Shown: piece by piece, positions 8,334 through 16,301 of the stretch
Numbering within the stretch: position 1 is the first letter of the stretch
Layout of the letters: each line of letters begins with the position of its first letter
Assembly (NCBI GenBank): GCA_040386075.1
Contig: JAZKGE010000007.1
Location: 1-64,000 of the forward strand
DNA: 64,000 bases
Reading direction: 5' to 3'
Origin: UBA4416 sp040386075
GTDB taxonomy: Bacteria; Bacteroidota; Bacteroidia; B-17B0; Aurantibacillaceae
Made by a program: the position numbers and the translations under genes
The notes under the pieces: generated by a model
Seen by the model: only the letters and a program-made list of their open reading frames with translations
Database searches by the model: none
What the model was told of the DNA's origin: nothing

Positions 8334-8378
8334 CTTCGAGAGCCTCAGCCATCGATCCGGACACTGAGGCTCTCGAAG
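8334..8378. repeat. 15-bp perfect inverted repeat upstream of cysH
   Basis: cttcgagagcctcag at 8334-8348 and ctgaggctctcgaag at 8364-8378 are exact inverted complements around a 15-nt loop. It lies in the metZ-cysH gap, just before the cysH start. A family A-like end (gcgttagggatgcaggcgaa) abuts it at about 8383-8402. No U-run follows on the minus strand, so it is a hairpin-forming repeat, not a terminator. Confidence 0.7.
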
Positions 8379-8403
8379 TGTTCGCCTGCATCCCTAACGC
8401 GTA

Positions 8404-9570
8404 TTATTTTAAAGCCTGTAGTAAATCATTTAATATATCTTCTTTGTTTTCTAACCCAATCGACACACGGATCAATCCCGGTGTGATACCAACTTTTAAT
8501 CGTTCGTCTTCGCTTAATTTACAATGTGTACTGGAAGCAGGATGAGTTACAATACTTCGCGCATCGCCTAAATTCGGAGAAATTTTGATCATCTGTAATT
8601 TATCCAAAAATTGCTTCGCTGCTTCATAGCCACCTTTAACTGTTACAGTTAAAATACCTCCGCCTGCTCTCATTTGTTTTTTAGCAATAGTATGATGGGG
8701 ATGTGAAGCTAAGAACGGGTAAGATACATTTTCTAATTGTGCATGTCCTTCCAGTTTTTGAGCAATGTATAAAGCATTATCGCAATGTCTGTCCATACGC
8801 AACGCTAAAGTCTCTAAACTTTTACTTAGTACCCATGCATTAAATGGACTCATCGATGGCCCTGTTAATCTTCCGAATAAATAAATATCATTTACTAATT
8901 CCTTTTTACCTACCACTACTCCACCTAGTACACGTCCTTGCCCGTCCATGTACTTGGTAGCCGAATGAATCACCAGATCGGCGCCATACTTAATTGGCTG
9001 TTGTAAATAAGGCGTCGCAAAACAATTATCAACGATCAATAAGATCTTATGTTTTTTAGCTACAGCTGCTACTAATTCCAGATCAATTAACTCGATAGCA
9101 GGATTGGTAGGTGTTTCCAGGTAAATGAATTTTGTTTCGGGCTTAATTAATTTCTCAATTTCAGAAACAGAATTCGTATCGAAATAAGAATAAGAGATAT
9201 TCCACTTCGGAAAATATTTGGTGAATACGGCATGTGTTGCCCCAAATACAGATGAACAGGATACCACATGATCTCCTGATTTCAGGATCGACATGAACGT
9301 TGTAAAGATAGCTGCCATTCCGGTTGCTGTTGCAAAGCCCGCTTCAGCACCTTCCAGCAAACAAACTTTATTAATGAACTCGCTGGTATTTGGGTTCACA
9401 TAACGTGAGTAAATAAAATCATCCGACTCATCGTTAAAGGCCGCACGCATATCTTCAGCTGCATCAAATACAAAACTGGAAGTTAAAAATAAAGGTACGG
9501 AGTGTTCATTGTACTCGGTACGTTCCAGTTGTCCACGGATGGCTTGTGTTTCAAAATGTTTGTTTTCCAT
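8404..9570 (-). CDS. metZ: O-acyl-homoserine sulfhydrylase (MetZ-like, PLP)
   Basis: 388 aa, a Cys/Met-metabolism PLP enzyme of the cystathionine gamma-synthase superfamily. Visible hallmarks are Y-S-R-Y-V-N-P-N (substrate and phosphate binding), the A-T-G-M-A-A-I loop, D-N-C-F-A-T-P-Y-L-Q and the PLP lysine in S-A-T-K-Y-M-D-G-Q-G-R. The G-Q-G-R and length fit MetZ-type sulfhydrylases, which make homocysteine from activated homoserine and sulfide. With metX upstream and sulfite reductase in the same operon it would use the sulfide made here. Acetyl versus succinyl preference, or a cystathionine gamma-synthase role, cannot be settled by reading. Confidence 0.85.
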   Translation of the reverse strand: MENKHFETQAIRGQLERTEYNEHSVPLFLTSSFVFDAAEDMRAAFNDESDDFIYSRYVNPNTSEFINKVCLLEGAEAGFATATGMAAIFTTFMSILKSGDHVVSCSSVFGATHAVFTKYFPKWNISYSYFDTNSVSEIEKLIKPETKFIYLETPTNPAIELIDLELVAAVAKKHKILLIVDNCFATPYLQQPIKYGADLVIHSATKYMDGQGRVLGGVVVGKKELVNDIYLFGRLTGPSMSPFNAWVLSKSLETLALRMDRHCDNALYIAQKLEGHAQLENVSYPFLASHPHHTIAKKQMRAGGGILTVTVKGGYEAAKQFLDKLQMIKISPNLGDARSIVTHPASSTHCKLSEDERLKVGITPGLIRVSIGLENKEDILNDLLQALK

Positions 9571-9590
9571 ATATGTTTATTTTTGCTTTG

Positions 9591-9649
9591 TCATGCTGAA
9601 CTTGTTTCAGCATCTCCTTGTGAGACCCTGAAACAAGTTCAGGGTGACG
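9591..9649. repeat. Interspersed repeat family B (TCATGCTGAACTTG...AGGGTGACG)
   Basis: tcatgctgaacttgtttcag, catctccttgtgagaccctg, aaacaagttcagggtgacg. Two internal hairpins (ctgaacttgtttcag; cctgaaacaagttcagg) give a cruciform. Other copies are at 15383-15453, 20744-20799, 37287-37341 and 39141-39196. It fills the osmC-metZ gap inside the operon. Confidence 0.75.
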
Positions 9650-9666
9650 GCACTCTTTTATTATCC

Positions 9667-10086
9667 TTAATTCAACGTTACCTTATAACTGATCTTAGCT
9701 GTTGGCTCTAATGTTTTGGTTACGGAGCAGTATTTCTCCATAGACAATTGTACGGCGCGATCTACTTTATCTTTATCCACGTTGCCTTTCAATATAAAAT
9801 GTACTTCAATGTTCTTGAATAAAGAATAACCCTCGACCCCTACAGGGTCTCTATGTCCGTTCACTTCTATCTCAACAGATTGTAATTCCTGTTTTTGTTT
9901 TCTCAAAATAGAGATAATATCTACTGAACTGCAGCCACCTAAAGCGGCCAATAATAATTGCATGGGGCGCATGCCTTTTCCATTGCCTCCAATTTCTTTG
10001 GAACCATCCATCAGCAAAGTATTTCCTTCGCTGTTGCTCGCTTCGATGTTAAAATCGGTGTCAATCCGTTTTAGATTTATTTTCAT
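9667..10086 (-). CDS. OsmC family protein
   Basis: 139 aa from the ATG at 10086; an in-frame ATG at 10119 only adds a non-conserved stretch. The OsmC/Ohr fold is recognised by G-G-N-G-K-G-M-R-P-M-Q-L-L-L-A-A-L-G-G-C-S-S-V-D-I and the later M-E-K-Y-C-S-V-T-K-T-L. The two cysteines (G-G-C-S-S and K-Y-C-S) are the peroxidatic pair of the family, so a thiol-dependent hydroperoxide reductase activity is likely. Its place between a ferredoxin-NADP reductase and metZ suggests a role in protecting, or in handling reactive sulfur species during, sulfite and sulfide metabolism. That role is inference. Confidence 0.85.
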   Translation of the reverse strand: MKINLKRIDTDFNIEASNSEGNTLLMDGSKEIGGNGKGMRPMQLLLAALGGCSSVDIISILRKQKQELQSVEIEVNGHRDPVGVEGYSLFKNIEVHFILKGNVDKDKVDRAVQLSMEKYCSVTKTLEPTAKISYKVTLN

Positions 10087-10121
10087 AAAAAAGTACTGTT
10101 TACAGGTAAAGATAATCAATT

Positions 10122-11132
10122 TTAAAACTCATTCACACCATTTACGGTAGTATATTTCATTGTGTATTTAACCCCGGGATTGATGTATTTATAAGCACTA
10201 TGACTCATTAAAGCCGCCTCATGAAATCCACAAAGGATCAACTTTAATTTGTTCTTATAAGTATTGATATCTCCAATAGCATATACTCCTTCAATATTTG
10301 TAGAATAATCGTCCGCATTTACTTCAATGGCATTTCTATCAATGTTCAATCCCCAGTTTTCAATAGGGCCAAGTTTCGGACTCAATCCAAATAAAGGAAT
10401 TAAATTATCGGCTTCGATGATCTGCTCATCTTTGGTTTTTGAATCGATCACTGTTACATTTTGTAATACCGAATCGCCATTTACTTTGGTTAAATTGGTA
10501 TTCAATAATAAACTGATCTTTCCTTCGGCAGCTAAATTCATTACTTTATTCACACTATCCGGTGCACCTCTGAAAGACTCACTACGGTGAACCAAAGTCA
10601 CCCTCTTTGCTACATTTGCTAAAAAGATGGTCCAATCCAAAGCACTGTCGCCACCACCTGCGATCACAATACTTTTATCACGATATGTTTCCGGATCGAG
10701 CACCATGTAACTGACACCTTTACCATTTTCGAATTGCACTAAATTCTCCACATCAGGTTTACGGGGTTCAAAACAGCCTAGTCCACCGGCAATAACCACC
10801 ACGGCAGCATTTATTTTGGTTCCCATGTTGGTGGTCAAAATAAAATCACGCTCACCTATTTTTTCCAAAGATTCGATGCGTTCTCCTAAGGTATAAGTTG
10901 GATTAAATGGCTCTGCCTGCTTCACCAAATTATCCACTAATTCCTGTGCTAGTACGGAAGGAAATCCGGGAATATCATAAATAGGTTTCTTAGGATAAAT
11001 CTCCGATAGTTGTCCTCCCACTTGTGGTAAGTAATCAATTAAATGGCATCTCATTTTTAAAAGTCCTGCTTCAAAAATGGCAAATAAGGCTACGGGGCCT
11101 GCGCCTATAATGGCGATGTCTGTTGTTATCAT
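10122..11132 (-). CDS. Ferredoxin--NADP reductase (thioredoxin-reductase-like)
   Basis: 336 aa from the ATG at 11132, directly in front of the dinucleotide-binding T-T-D-I-A-I-I-G-A-G-P; the longer ORF start at 11192 lies in repeat DNA. A second Rossmann motif I-V-I-A-G-G-G-D-S-A-L-D-W binds NADPH and A-I-G-D-I-N-T-Y is the FAD-binding signature. It lacks the redox-active C-x-x-C of thioredoxin reductases, as expected for YumC-type FNR. In this operon it most plausibly supplies electrons from NADPH through ferredoxin to the ferredoxin-type sulfite reductase encoded upstream. Confidence 0.88.
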   Translation of the reverse strand: MITTDIAIIGAGPVALFAIFEAGLLKMRCHLIDYLPQVGGQLSEIYPKKPIYDIPGFPSVLAQELVDNLVKQAEPFNPTYTLGERIESLEKIGERDFILTTNMGTKINAAVVVIAGGLGCFEPRKPDVENLVQFENGKGVSYMVLDPETYRDKSIVIAGGGDSALDWTIFLANVAKRVTLVHRSESFRGAPDSVNKVMNLAAEGKISLLLNTNLTKVNGDSVLQNVTVIDSKTKDEQIIEADNLIPLFGLSPKLGPIENWGLNIDRNAIEVNADDYSTNIEGVYAIGDINTYKNKLKLILCGFHEAALMSHSAYKYINPGVKYTMKYTTVNGVNEF

Positions 11133-11146
11133 TTTATTTATTGTTT

Positions 11147-11256
11147 TTAACCGCAGAGACCGTTGAGTTTGAGCAAAGGGCGCTGAGGACATTTATGTTT
11201 TTATAATTTCTATTCTTCTCTTTTTCTTTGCGTCTACTTTGCCTCTTTGCGGTTAA
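11147..11256. repeat. Inverted repeat (TTAACCGCAGAGA...TCTTTGCGGTTAA)
   Basis: Arms 11147-11159 and 11244-11256 are inverted complements with one mismatch around an 84-nt purine/pyrimidine-biased spacer with repeated ctttgcg/cgcaaag-like words. It occupies almost the whole gap between the siroheme synthase fusion and the FNR gene. It is a separate family from A-C. Confidence 0.6.
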
Positions 11257-11260
11257 GCCC

Positions 11261-12742
11261 TTAAAAAAATAATCGTTTTAAACTTAATATGATCACGACA
11301 ATACCAACCAATATCATTATGGTTTTAGTTGGAATTTTATTGGCAATGTATGCCGCAATTGGTGCCGCAATAACCCCTCCTATTATTAAACCGGCAATTA
11401 TCGTCCAGTGCGTTAAACCAATAATTGTTACAAAGGTTAAAGAACTGGAGAGTGCGATAAAAAATTCTGCTAAGTTCACAGAACCGATCGTATATCGTGG
11501 ATTTCTTCCCCGTGCTATTAATGTACTTGATACAATTGGTCCCCAACCACCGCCACCAATGGAATCCAGAAAGCCACCTACCATTGCCAAAGGAAAAATT
11601 CGTTTGATGCGTTGCCTGATCTTATCCTGTTGCAAAGCTTTGAACAAAATGATCGTTCCCAGTACCAATGTATAAATGGATACCAAAGGTTTGATCACGT
11701 AATTATACTGTTCAAAAGACGACAGAATATAGGCTCCCAGAATAGCACCGATCACACCAGGAATTAATAAACTTTTGAATAGCTTATTATTCACATTACC
11801 GAATTTCAAATGCATTAATCCCGACACACCGCTTGTAAACACTTCTGATGCATGCACACTGGCACTCGATGCGGCCGGTGTAATGCCAAAAGATAATAAG
11901 AATGTAGTAGCAGTTACACCATAAGCCATTCCCAAAGCTCCGTCGATCATTTGTGCTGTGAAGCCTGCCAAAATGTAAAGAAAAATAGAAGAGTCGATAC
12001 TTTGGGTAAACTGATAGGCATAACCTCCTAAAATATCGGGCGGTAAAAAGTGACTTAGCAAATATCCAAGGATCAACAATAAAGGAATAGATAAACTATA
12101 AGCTCTGATCCTTTTCTTACTGATCTTTGTCTCTTTTAATTTTTCGGGATGTGCGGCTAAAACAGAAGTAATAGCATTTAATTGCTTTACCTTTTGCGTA
12201 AAATCGCCTGCCAAGTAACCACGTACTTTCGTTAAGTTATCCAAAGACTCATTAATTTCAATTGGAAATGATTCTTCAAATGTTTCACGAATACGCTTTG
12301 CGAGGGTTGGTGATTTGCCATTGGTTGACACAGCAATTTTCACATGTCCTTTTTGTACTATAGAACCCAGATAAAAATCACACTGCTCAGGCGTATCTGC
12401 AACATTGGAAAGAATACCCTTTTGCTGCGCCAGTGTTTTTATTTCTAAACTTGTTTCCCTGTTATTGATAGCTACTATTACCAAATCAATATCATTCAGG
12501 TCTGTATTCTTAAAAGAACGTTGATGAATTTCCAGATCAGGATAGTGAGATTGGTATGCTTTGATCTCGTCACTTACATGTGTAGCTATCAGTATAATCT
12601 TAGTTGCCGGACTATTGTTTAAGATAGCGGTTACCTTTTCCAAAGCAACCTTCCCACCGCCTACGATCAGTACACGAAAGTTCTCCAGCTTTAAAAAGAC
12701 AGGAAATAATTTATTTTGAGTTTCAGTACCTAAAGCCATCAT
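11261..12742 (-). CDS. Fusion: siroheme synthase (precorrin-2 dehydrogenase) + TauE/SafE permease
   Basis: 493 aa with two unrelated parts. Residues about 8-205 are a CysG-N/Met8-like domain: V-L-I-V-G-G-G-K-V-A-L-E-K (NAD binding) and A-V-S-T-N-G-K-S-P-T-L-A-K-R-I-R, which oxidises precorrin-2 and inserts iron to make siroheme. From about 222 to the end are roughly eight hydrophobic segments of the TSUP/TauE-SafE family, with the internal G-x-x-x-D-S-I-G-G-G-G-W-G-P half-repeat motif; members export sulfite or organosulfonates or import sulfur compounds. The ORF is intact across the junction, so this is a genuine fusion. It starts 2 nt after the TonB receptor stop codon. Confidence 0.9.
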   Translation of the reverse strand: MMALGTETQNKLFPVFLKLENFRVLIVGGGKVALEKVTAILNNSPATKIILIATHVSDEIKAYQSHYPDLEIHQRSFKNTDLNDIDLVIVAINNRETSLEIKTLAQQKGILSNVADTPEQCDFYLGSIVQKGHVKIAVSTNGKSPTLAKRIRETFEESFPIEINESLDNLTKVRGYLAGDFTQKVKQLNAITSVLAAHPEKLKETKISKKRIRAYSLSIPLLLILGYLLSHFLPPDILGGYAYQFTQSIDSSIFLYILAGFTAQMIDGALGMAYGVTATTFLLSFGITPAASSASVHASEVFTSGVSGLMHLKFGNVNNKLFKSLLIPGVIGAILGAYILSSFEQYNYVIKPLVSIYTLVLGTIILFKALQQDKIRQRIKRIFPLAMVGGFLDSIGGGGWGPIVSSTLIARGRNPRYTIGSVNLAEFFIALSSSLTFVTIIGLTHWTIIAGLIIGGVIAAPIAAYIANKIPTKTIMILVGIVVIILSLKRLFF

Positions 12743-12744
12743 TT

Positions 12745-15330
12745 TTATTTAAAAGAGTACCTCAATGTTACACCATAGGTTCTTTGGTCTCCCAACACAG
12801 CAGCATACTGTCCCGCATTTCCACCTGCCGGTAATAATTGCTCGTAATAATTTTGATCAAATAAATTTCTACTCCAAACAATAAAAGAAATGCCTTTTGT
12901 TGTTCTGAAACCAATACGTGCATTTAAGACCGAATAACCATCAATATTTAAATACTGTGATGGAGTGGGACTTGAAGAAAAATCAGAACGATATGAAAGT
13001 TCTGAAGCCAAATAAAACCTACCGGAGTTCTTTAAGAAGTTTGCTGCAACAGAAAATTCAGTTCCTAACGCTCCGGCCCAATCAGAAATCCCGGGAAGTC
13101 TGCCACCTGAAACATCTTTAAAAGCGACTTGTTTACCTTCAACTGTTTTTCCGGTTTCTTCTAAAGGCAATGGCGCATTCGTAAACTTTACATACTTACC
13201 TTCTGTATAAGATGCATTTGCAAATAACGACCAGAAATTTTTAACGGCGATAATGCTTTCGAATTCAATTCCTCTAACATTTACTTTTTCGGCATTTGCC
13301 AGATAACCACGGTTTATACCTAACTCAGGAGACTGAACATTTGTTTGAAAATTTATAATATCCGTATTATATACCGTAACGTTTAACGTTGAGCGCCTCA
13401 CGGGAGATGTTTTTATTCCAAATTCATAATGGGAAACTTCTTCCGGTTTTATAATAGCAAGATCAAGGTCTGCATCGCCCGATGTTGTAATTGGTAATCC
13501 TGCAACATTTACACCAATAGGTTTATATCCTGTAGAGTAAGTTGCAAACACATTAACTCTATTATTAAAATTATAGGAAAGTGTTAAGTTACCTGATAAA
13601 TTAGTATTGCCGGCGCTTTTCTGATAAGCCTGATCACTGTATACCGATTTCTTAAGTGCCAATAACTGCGTGTTGGTTGTTTCTAATCCTCCGTAAGTTG
13701 TTCTGTTATAATCTGCATTTTTTTCATCATAATTATATCGGATACCTGGCAATATATGCAGGCCTTTAATAATATTCCAATCGGCTTGTGCAAAAACTGC
13801 TGCGCTGGATGAATTAATACCTGCTTTTGTTTTAATCCCATAGCCTTCAAAGAGACCTGGAGTTTTCCAAAGTGCACTGGTTGAACTTTGTGAAAAACGC
13901 CATTGATCTTTACCCGACTCTTCCGTTCCGGATATTTTAACTTCCTGGTTAATGGCATATACACCAATAACAGTACTTAATTTGGAAGTAAGTTGTCCGG
14001 AATATCTGATCTCCTGACTCCACTGCTGATGCTTTGCAGGATTTTGAGACAAACGTAATGCTTCTAAGCCAGTGAAATCACGATCATTGGAAGGGTCCCA
14101 ATTCCAAAAAGCCCAGGCTGTTGTAGACGTTAAAGTTCCCTTACCTATTTTATAATCAATATTAAGTGATGCTCCACCTATTTCCTGATACGATTTCCAT
14201 GGTGTATCGTGATCAATTTTTCTATCAAAAGCATTTGAACTTGGCAACGTATAATTCAGATCTTTAGTAATAGCATCAAACTGACGGTAAGCAGCTCTTT
14301 CGGTTGTAACAATACCTGCAACAACCTGGGCATAACCGTTTGGTCGTTGTATATTATAATTACCTGAAAGAACAATATTTAATTTATCGATTGGTACAAA
14401 TAACAACTGCCCTCTTACTCCCTGATTGTTTAAGGTATTTGTATAAGAATTAGTTCTTACGTTTTGAATTACACCATCTCTTTGAGTTCCTGAAAAAGAA
14501 ATACGGGCAGCAATTTTTTTGGTAATACCATTAGACATCGTTGCTTTCGCTTGTACGTACTGAAAATTACCATAACTTATTTCAGCGCTGCCTTCAGGAG
14601 CAAATGTTGGCAACCGAGTGGTAATATTAAATGCTCCGGCTGTTGTATTTTTTCCAAATAAAGTACCTTGTGGACCCCGTAAAACTTCTATTCTTTCTAT
14701 ATCTATAAAATCAAAAGTAGTTGCGGCAGGACGGGCATAGTACACACCGTCTACATAAAAACCTACACCCGGATCAATGCCATCGTTGGTTAGTCCATAA
14801 GTAGAGCCTAGTCCACGAATGTTTAACGTTGTATTTCTTGGATTTGATGAATACAACTGAACAGAAGGCGCCAGTTCTTTAACGCGGTTAACATTAAATG
14901 CGCCCGCGTCTTCAGCTTTAGCACCACTTATAACTGTAATTGGTATTGGAACCTGCTGAACGGTTTCTTCGCGCCTGCGAGAAGTAACAACCTGCACCTC
15001 ATTTAATGTATTATCAGGCTCTAACGTAAGATTAATTGCTAATTCAGATGGCAGGGTAATTTCCTTTTCAATTTGCTTATAGCCAAGATAAGTAACCTGT
15101 AATTTTAATGGGAGCTCCCGTTTGATGCTAATATAAAAATATCCTAACGAATCGGTTATAGAACTTACGTTGGAACCTTTAACATATACCAAAGCACCAA
15201 ATACTGGAAAACCATTTTGATCTTTTACAGTTCCGGTAAATTTTTGTTGAGACGCATTTGATATCGGATCATTTTGTGCCCAAATAGATGATGTAATTAG
15301 TAATAAAAAATAGAGATACTTTGTTTTCAT
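12745..15330 (-). CDS. TonB-dependent outer-membrane receptor of the sulfur operon
   Basis: 861 aa from the ATG at 15330, which gives a clean Sec signal peptide ending in S-I-W-A-Q; upstream codons to 15387 are repeat-derived. Order: signal peptide, carboxypeptidase-regulatory-like beta-sandwich (F-T-G-T-V-K-D-Q-N-G-F-P-V-F-G-A-L-V-Y), TonB-box-like E-V-Q-V-V-T-S, plug domain (V-P-I-P-I-T-V-I-S-G, L-N-I-R-G-L-G-S, V-L-R-G-P-Q-G-T-L-F-G-K-N-T), 22-strand barrel ending Y-S-F-K. No SusD partner follows, so the substrate is probably a small chelate or organosulfur compound, not a glycan. A Cys-rich leader ORF sits upstream and the siroheme/TauE gene 2 nt downstream. Confidence 0.92.
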   Translation of the reverse strand: MKTKYLYFLLLITSSIWAQNDPISNASQQKFTGTVKDQNGFPVFGALVYVKGSNVSSITDSLGYFYISIKRELPLKLQVTYLGYKQIEKEITLPSELAINLTLEPDNTLNEVQVVTSRRREETVQQVPIPITVISGAKAEDAGAFNVNRVKELAPSVQLYSSNPRNTTLNIRGLGSTYGLTNDGIDPGVGFYVDGVYYARPAATTFDFIDIERIEVLRGPQGTLFGKNTTAGAFNITTRLPTFAPEGSAEISYGNFQYVQAKATMSNGITKKIAARISFSGTQRDGVIQNVRTNSYTNTLNNQGVRGQLLFVPIDKLNIVLSGNYNIQRPNGYAQVVAGIVTTERAAYRQFDAITKDLNYTLPSSNAFDRKIDHDTPWKSYQEIGGASLNIDYKIGKGTLTSTTAWAFWNWDPSNDRDFTGLEALRLSQNPAKHQQWSQEIRYSGQLTSKLSTVIGVYAINQEVKISGTEESGKDQWRFSQSSTSALWKTPGLFEGYGIKTKAGINSSSAAVFAQADWNIIKGLHILPGIRYNYDEKNADYNRTTYGGLETTNTQLLALKKSVYSDQAYQKSAGNTNLSGNLTLSYNFNNRVNVFATYSTGYKPIGVNVAGLPITTSGDADLDLAIIKPEEVSHYEFGIKTSPVRRSTLNVTVYNTDIINFQTNVQSPELGINRGYLANAEKVNVRGIEFESIIAVKNFWSLFANASYTEGKYVKFTNAPLPLEETGKTVEGKQVAFKDVSGGRLPGISDWAGALGTEFSVAANFLKNSGRFYLASELSYRSDFSSSPTPSQYLNIDGYSVLNARIGFRTTKGISFIVWSRNLFDQNYYEQLLPAGGNAGQYAAVLGDQRTYGVTLRYSFK

Positions 15331-15382
15331 AAAATAGTATTGAAATATTTTGTTTAATAGTTGTACAAATAAAAAATTAGCC

Positions 15383-15453
15383 GTCATGCTGAACTTGATT
15401 CAGCATCTCATGAGACCCTGAATCATCGTGATAGCTATCAGGACAGGGTGACG
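15383..15453. repeat. Repeat family B copy carrying a gatagctatc palindrome
   Basis: A family B repeat (tcatgctgaacttgattcag through agggtgacg) in which the second hairpin is interrupted or replaced by atcgtgatagctatcaggac, that is, the palindrome used in family A. It lies between the Cys leader ORF at 15464-15523 and the TonB receptor gene. On the minus strand the hairpin ATGCTGAA-tcaag-TTCAGCAT is followed about 10 nt later by ATTTTTTATTT, so it may serve as a weak terminator for the leader. Confidence 0.6.
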
Positions 15454-15463
15454 AACAAAGGCA

Positions 15464-15523
15464 TTAACAATTACAACATCGTTCAAAATAAACCAGGGTA
15501 AATATTTTATGTTTCAGTGTCAT
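15464..15523 (-). CDS. 19-aa Cys-rich leader ORF between cobA and TonB receptor
   Basis: The ORF reads MTLKHKIFTLVYFERCCNC and then TAA. Three of the last four codons are TGT (Cys), immediately before the stop. The ATG directly abuts the cobA stop codon (TAA-ATG), so it would be translated by re-initiation of cobA ribosomes. Downstream are the hairpins of the family B repeat at 15383-15453 and a T-rich stretch on the minus strand. Size, position and Cys cluster match two other leader ORFs in the same operon. Inferred role: ribosome stalling on Cys codons when Cys-tRNA is short changes read-through into the receptor genes. It is too short to be a normal enzyme. Confidence 0.6.
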   Translation of the reverse strand: MTLKHKIFTLVYFERCCNC

Positions 15524-16300
15524 TTAATTAGATAAAAACTGATAGTTAGATAAAATAGATTCAAAATTCGCATGTTGTTGCACCACATTACCGATCACAA
15601 TAACTGCAGGCGCTTTAATATTATTTTTCTGCGCTATGTCTACAATAGTGTCAATAGTACCCAACGCTATTTTTTGTGTTGATAAAGAACCATCCTGAAT
15701 TAAAGCGATGGCTGTATCCTGTTTTCCTTCATTGCTATAGATCTCTGTGATCTCTTTTAATTTGCCTAGGCCCATTAAAATAATTATTGTTGCATTTGTT
15801 TTTGCTGCCAATGATATATCCTGAGATAATTGATTGTCTTTAGTGGTTCCTGTAATTACCCAGAAACTTTCGCTCACACCACGGTGCGTTACCGGAATAC
15901 CTGCCAAAGCTGGAACTGCTATTGAACTTGAAATACCAGGAACAACCGATGTTTCAATATTAAAAGCATGCGCATAATTTAATTCTTCCTGTCCGCGACC
16001 AAACACAAAAGAATCGCCTCCTTTTAATCTAACTACATGACCATACTTTAATGCCGTTTCTACAAGCAGTAGATTAATTTGATCCTGAGAATAACTGTGC
16101 CGGTGATCACGTTTGCCCACATAAATTTTCACAGCGCCTTTTGGTGCATAAGTCAATAACTCCTTATTAACCAATGCATCAAACAAAACAACATCTGCGG
16201 TTTTTAAAGCATTGACTCCTTTTAAAGTAATTAACTCAATATCTCCGGGGCCTGCGCCTACAAGGGTGATTTTTGGTGTTATATGATTTTGTTTGCTCAT
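15524..16300 (-). CDS. cobA: Uroporphyrinogen-III C-methyltransferase
   Basis: 258 aa, single-domain SUMT that methylates uroporphyrinogen III twice with SAM to precorrin-2, the first step toward siroheme. Typical motifs: V-G-A-G-P-G-D-I-E-L-I-T-L-K-G near the N-terminus, Y-V-G-K-R, R-L-K-G-G-D-S-F-V-F-G-R-G, and V-P-G-I-S-S-S-I-A-V-P-A-L-A-G-I-P-V-T-H-R-G. The next steps are encoded downstream by the Met8-like half of the permease fusion. It begins 1 nt after the sulfite reductase stop codon, a tight pairing of the apoenzyme with its cofactor pathway. Confidence 0.95.
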   Translation of the reverse strand: MSKQNHITPKITLVGAGPGDIELITLKGVNALKTADVVLFDALVNKELLTYAPKGAVKIYVGKRDHRHSYSQDQINLLLVETALKYGHVVRLKGGDSFVFGRGQEELNYAHAFNIETSVVPGISSSIAVPALAGIPVTHRGVSESFWVITGTTKDNQLSQDISLAAKTNATIIILMGLGKLKEITEIYSNEGKQDTAIALIQDGSLSTQKIALGTIDTIVDIAQKNNIKAPAVIVIGNVVQQHANFESILSNYQFLSN

Positions 16301-16301
16301 G

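Noticed and set aside
8308..8391. N-terminal extension of CysH (28 extra residues)
   Set aside because: These codons are a perfect 15-bp inverted repeat and a family A fragment, and the extension is not like other CysH proteins; the ATG at 8307 is better.
10087..11192. Longer starts for OsmC (10119) and FNR (11192)
   Set aside because: The added residues come from intergenic or repeat sequence and precede the conserved N-terminal motifs without similarity to the families.
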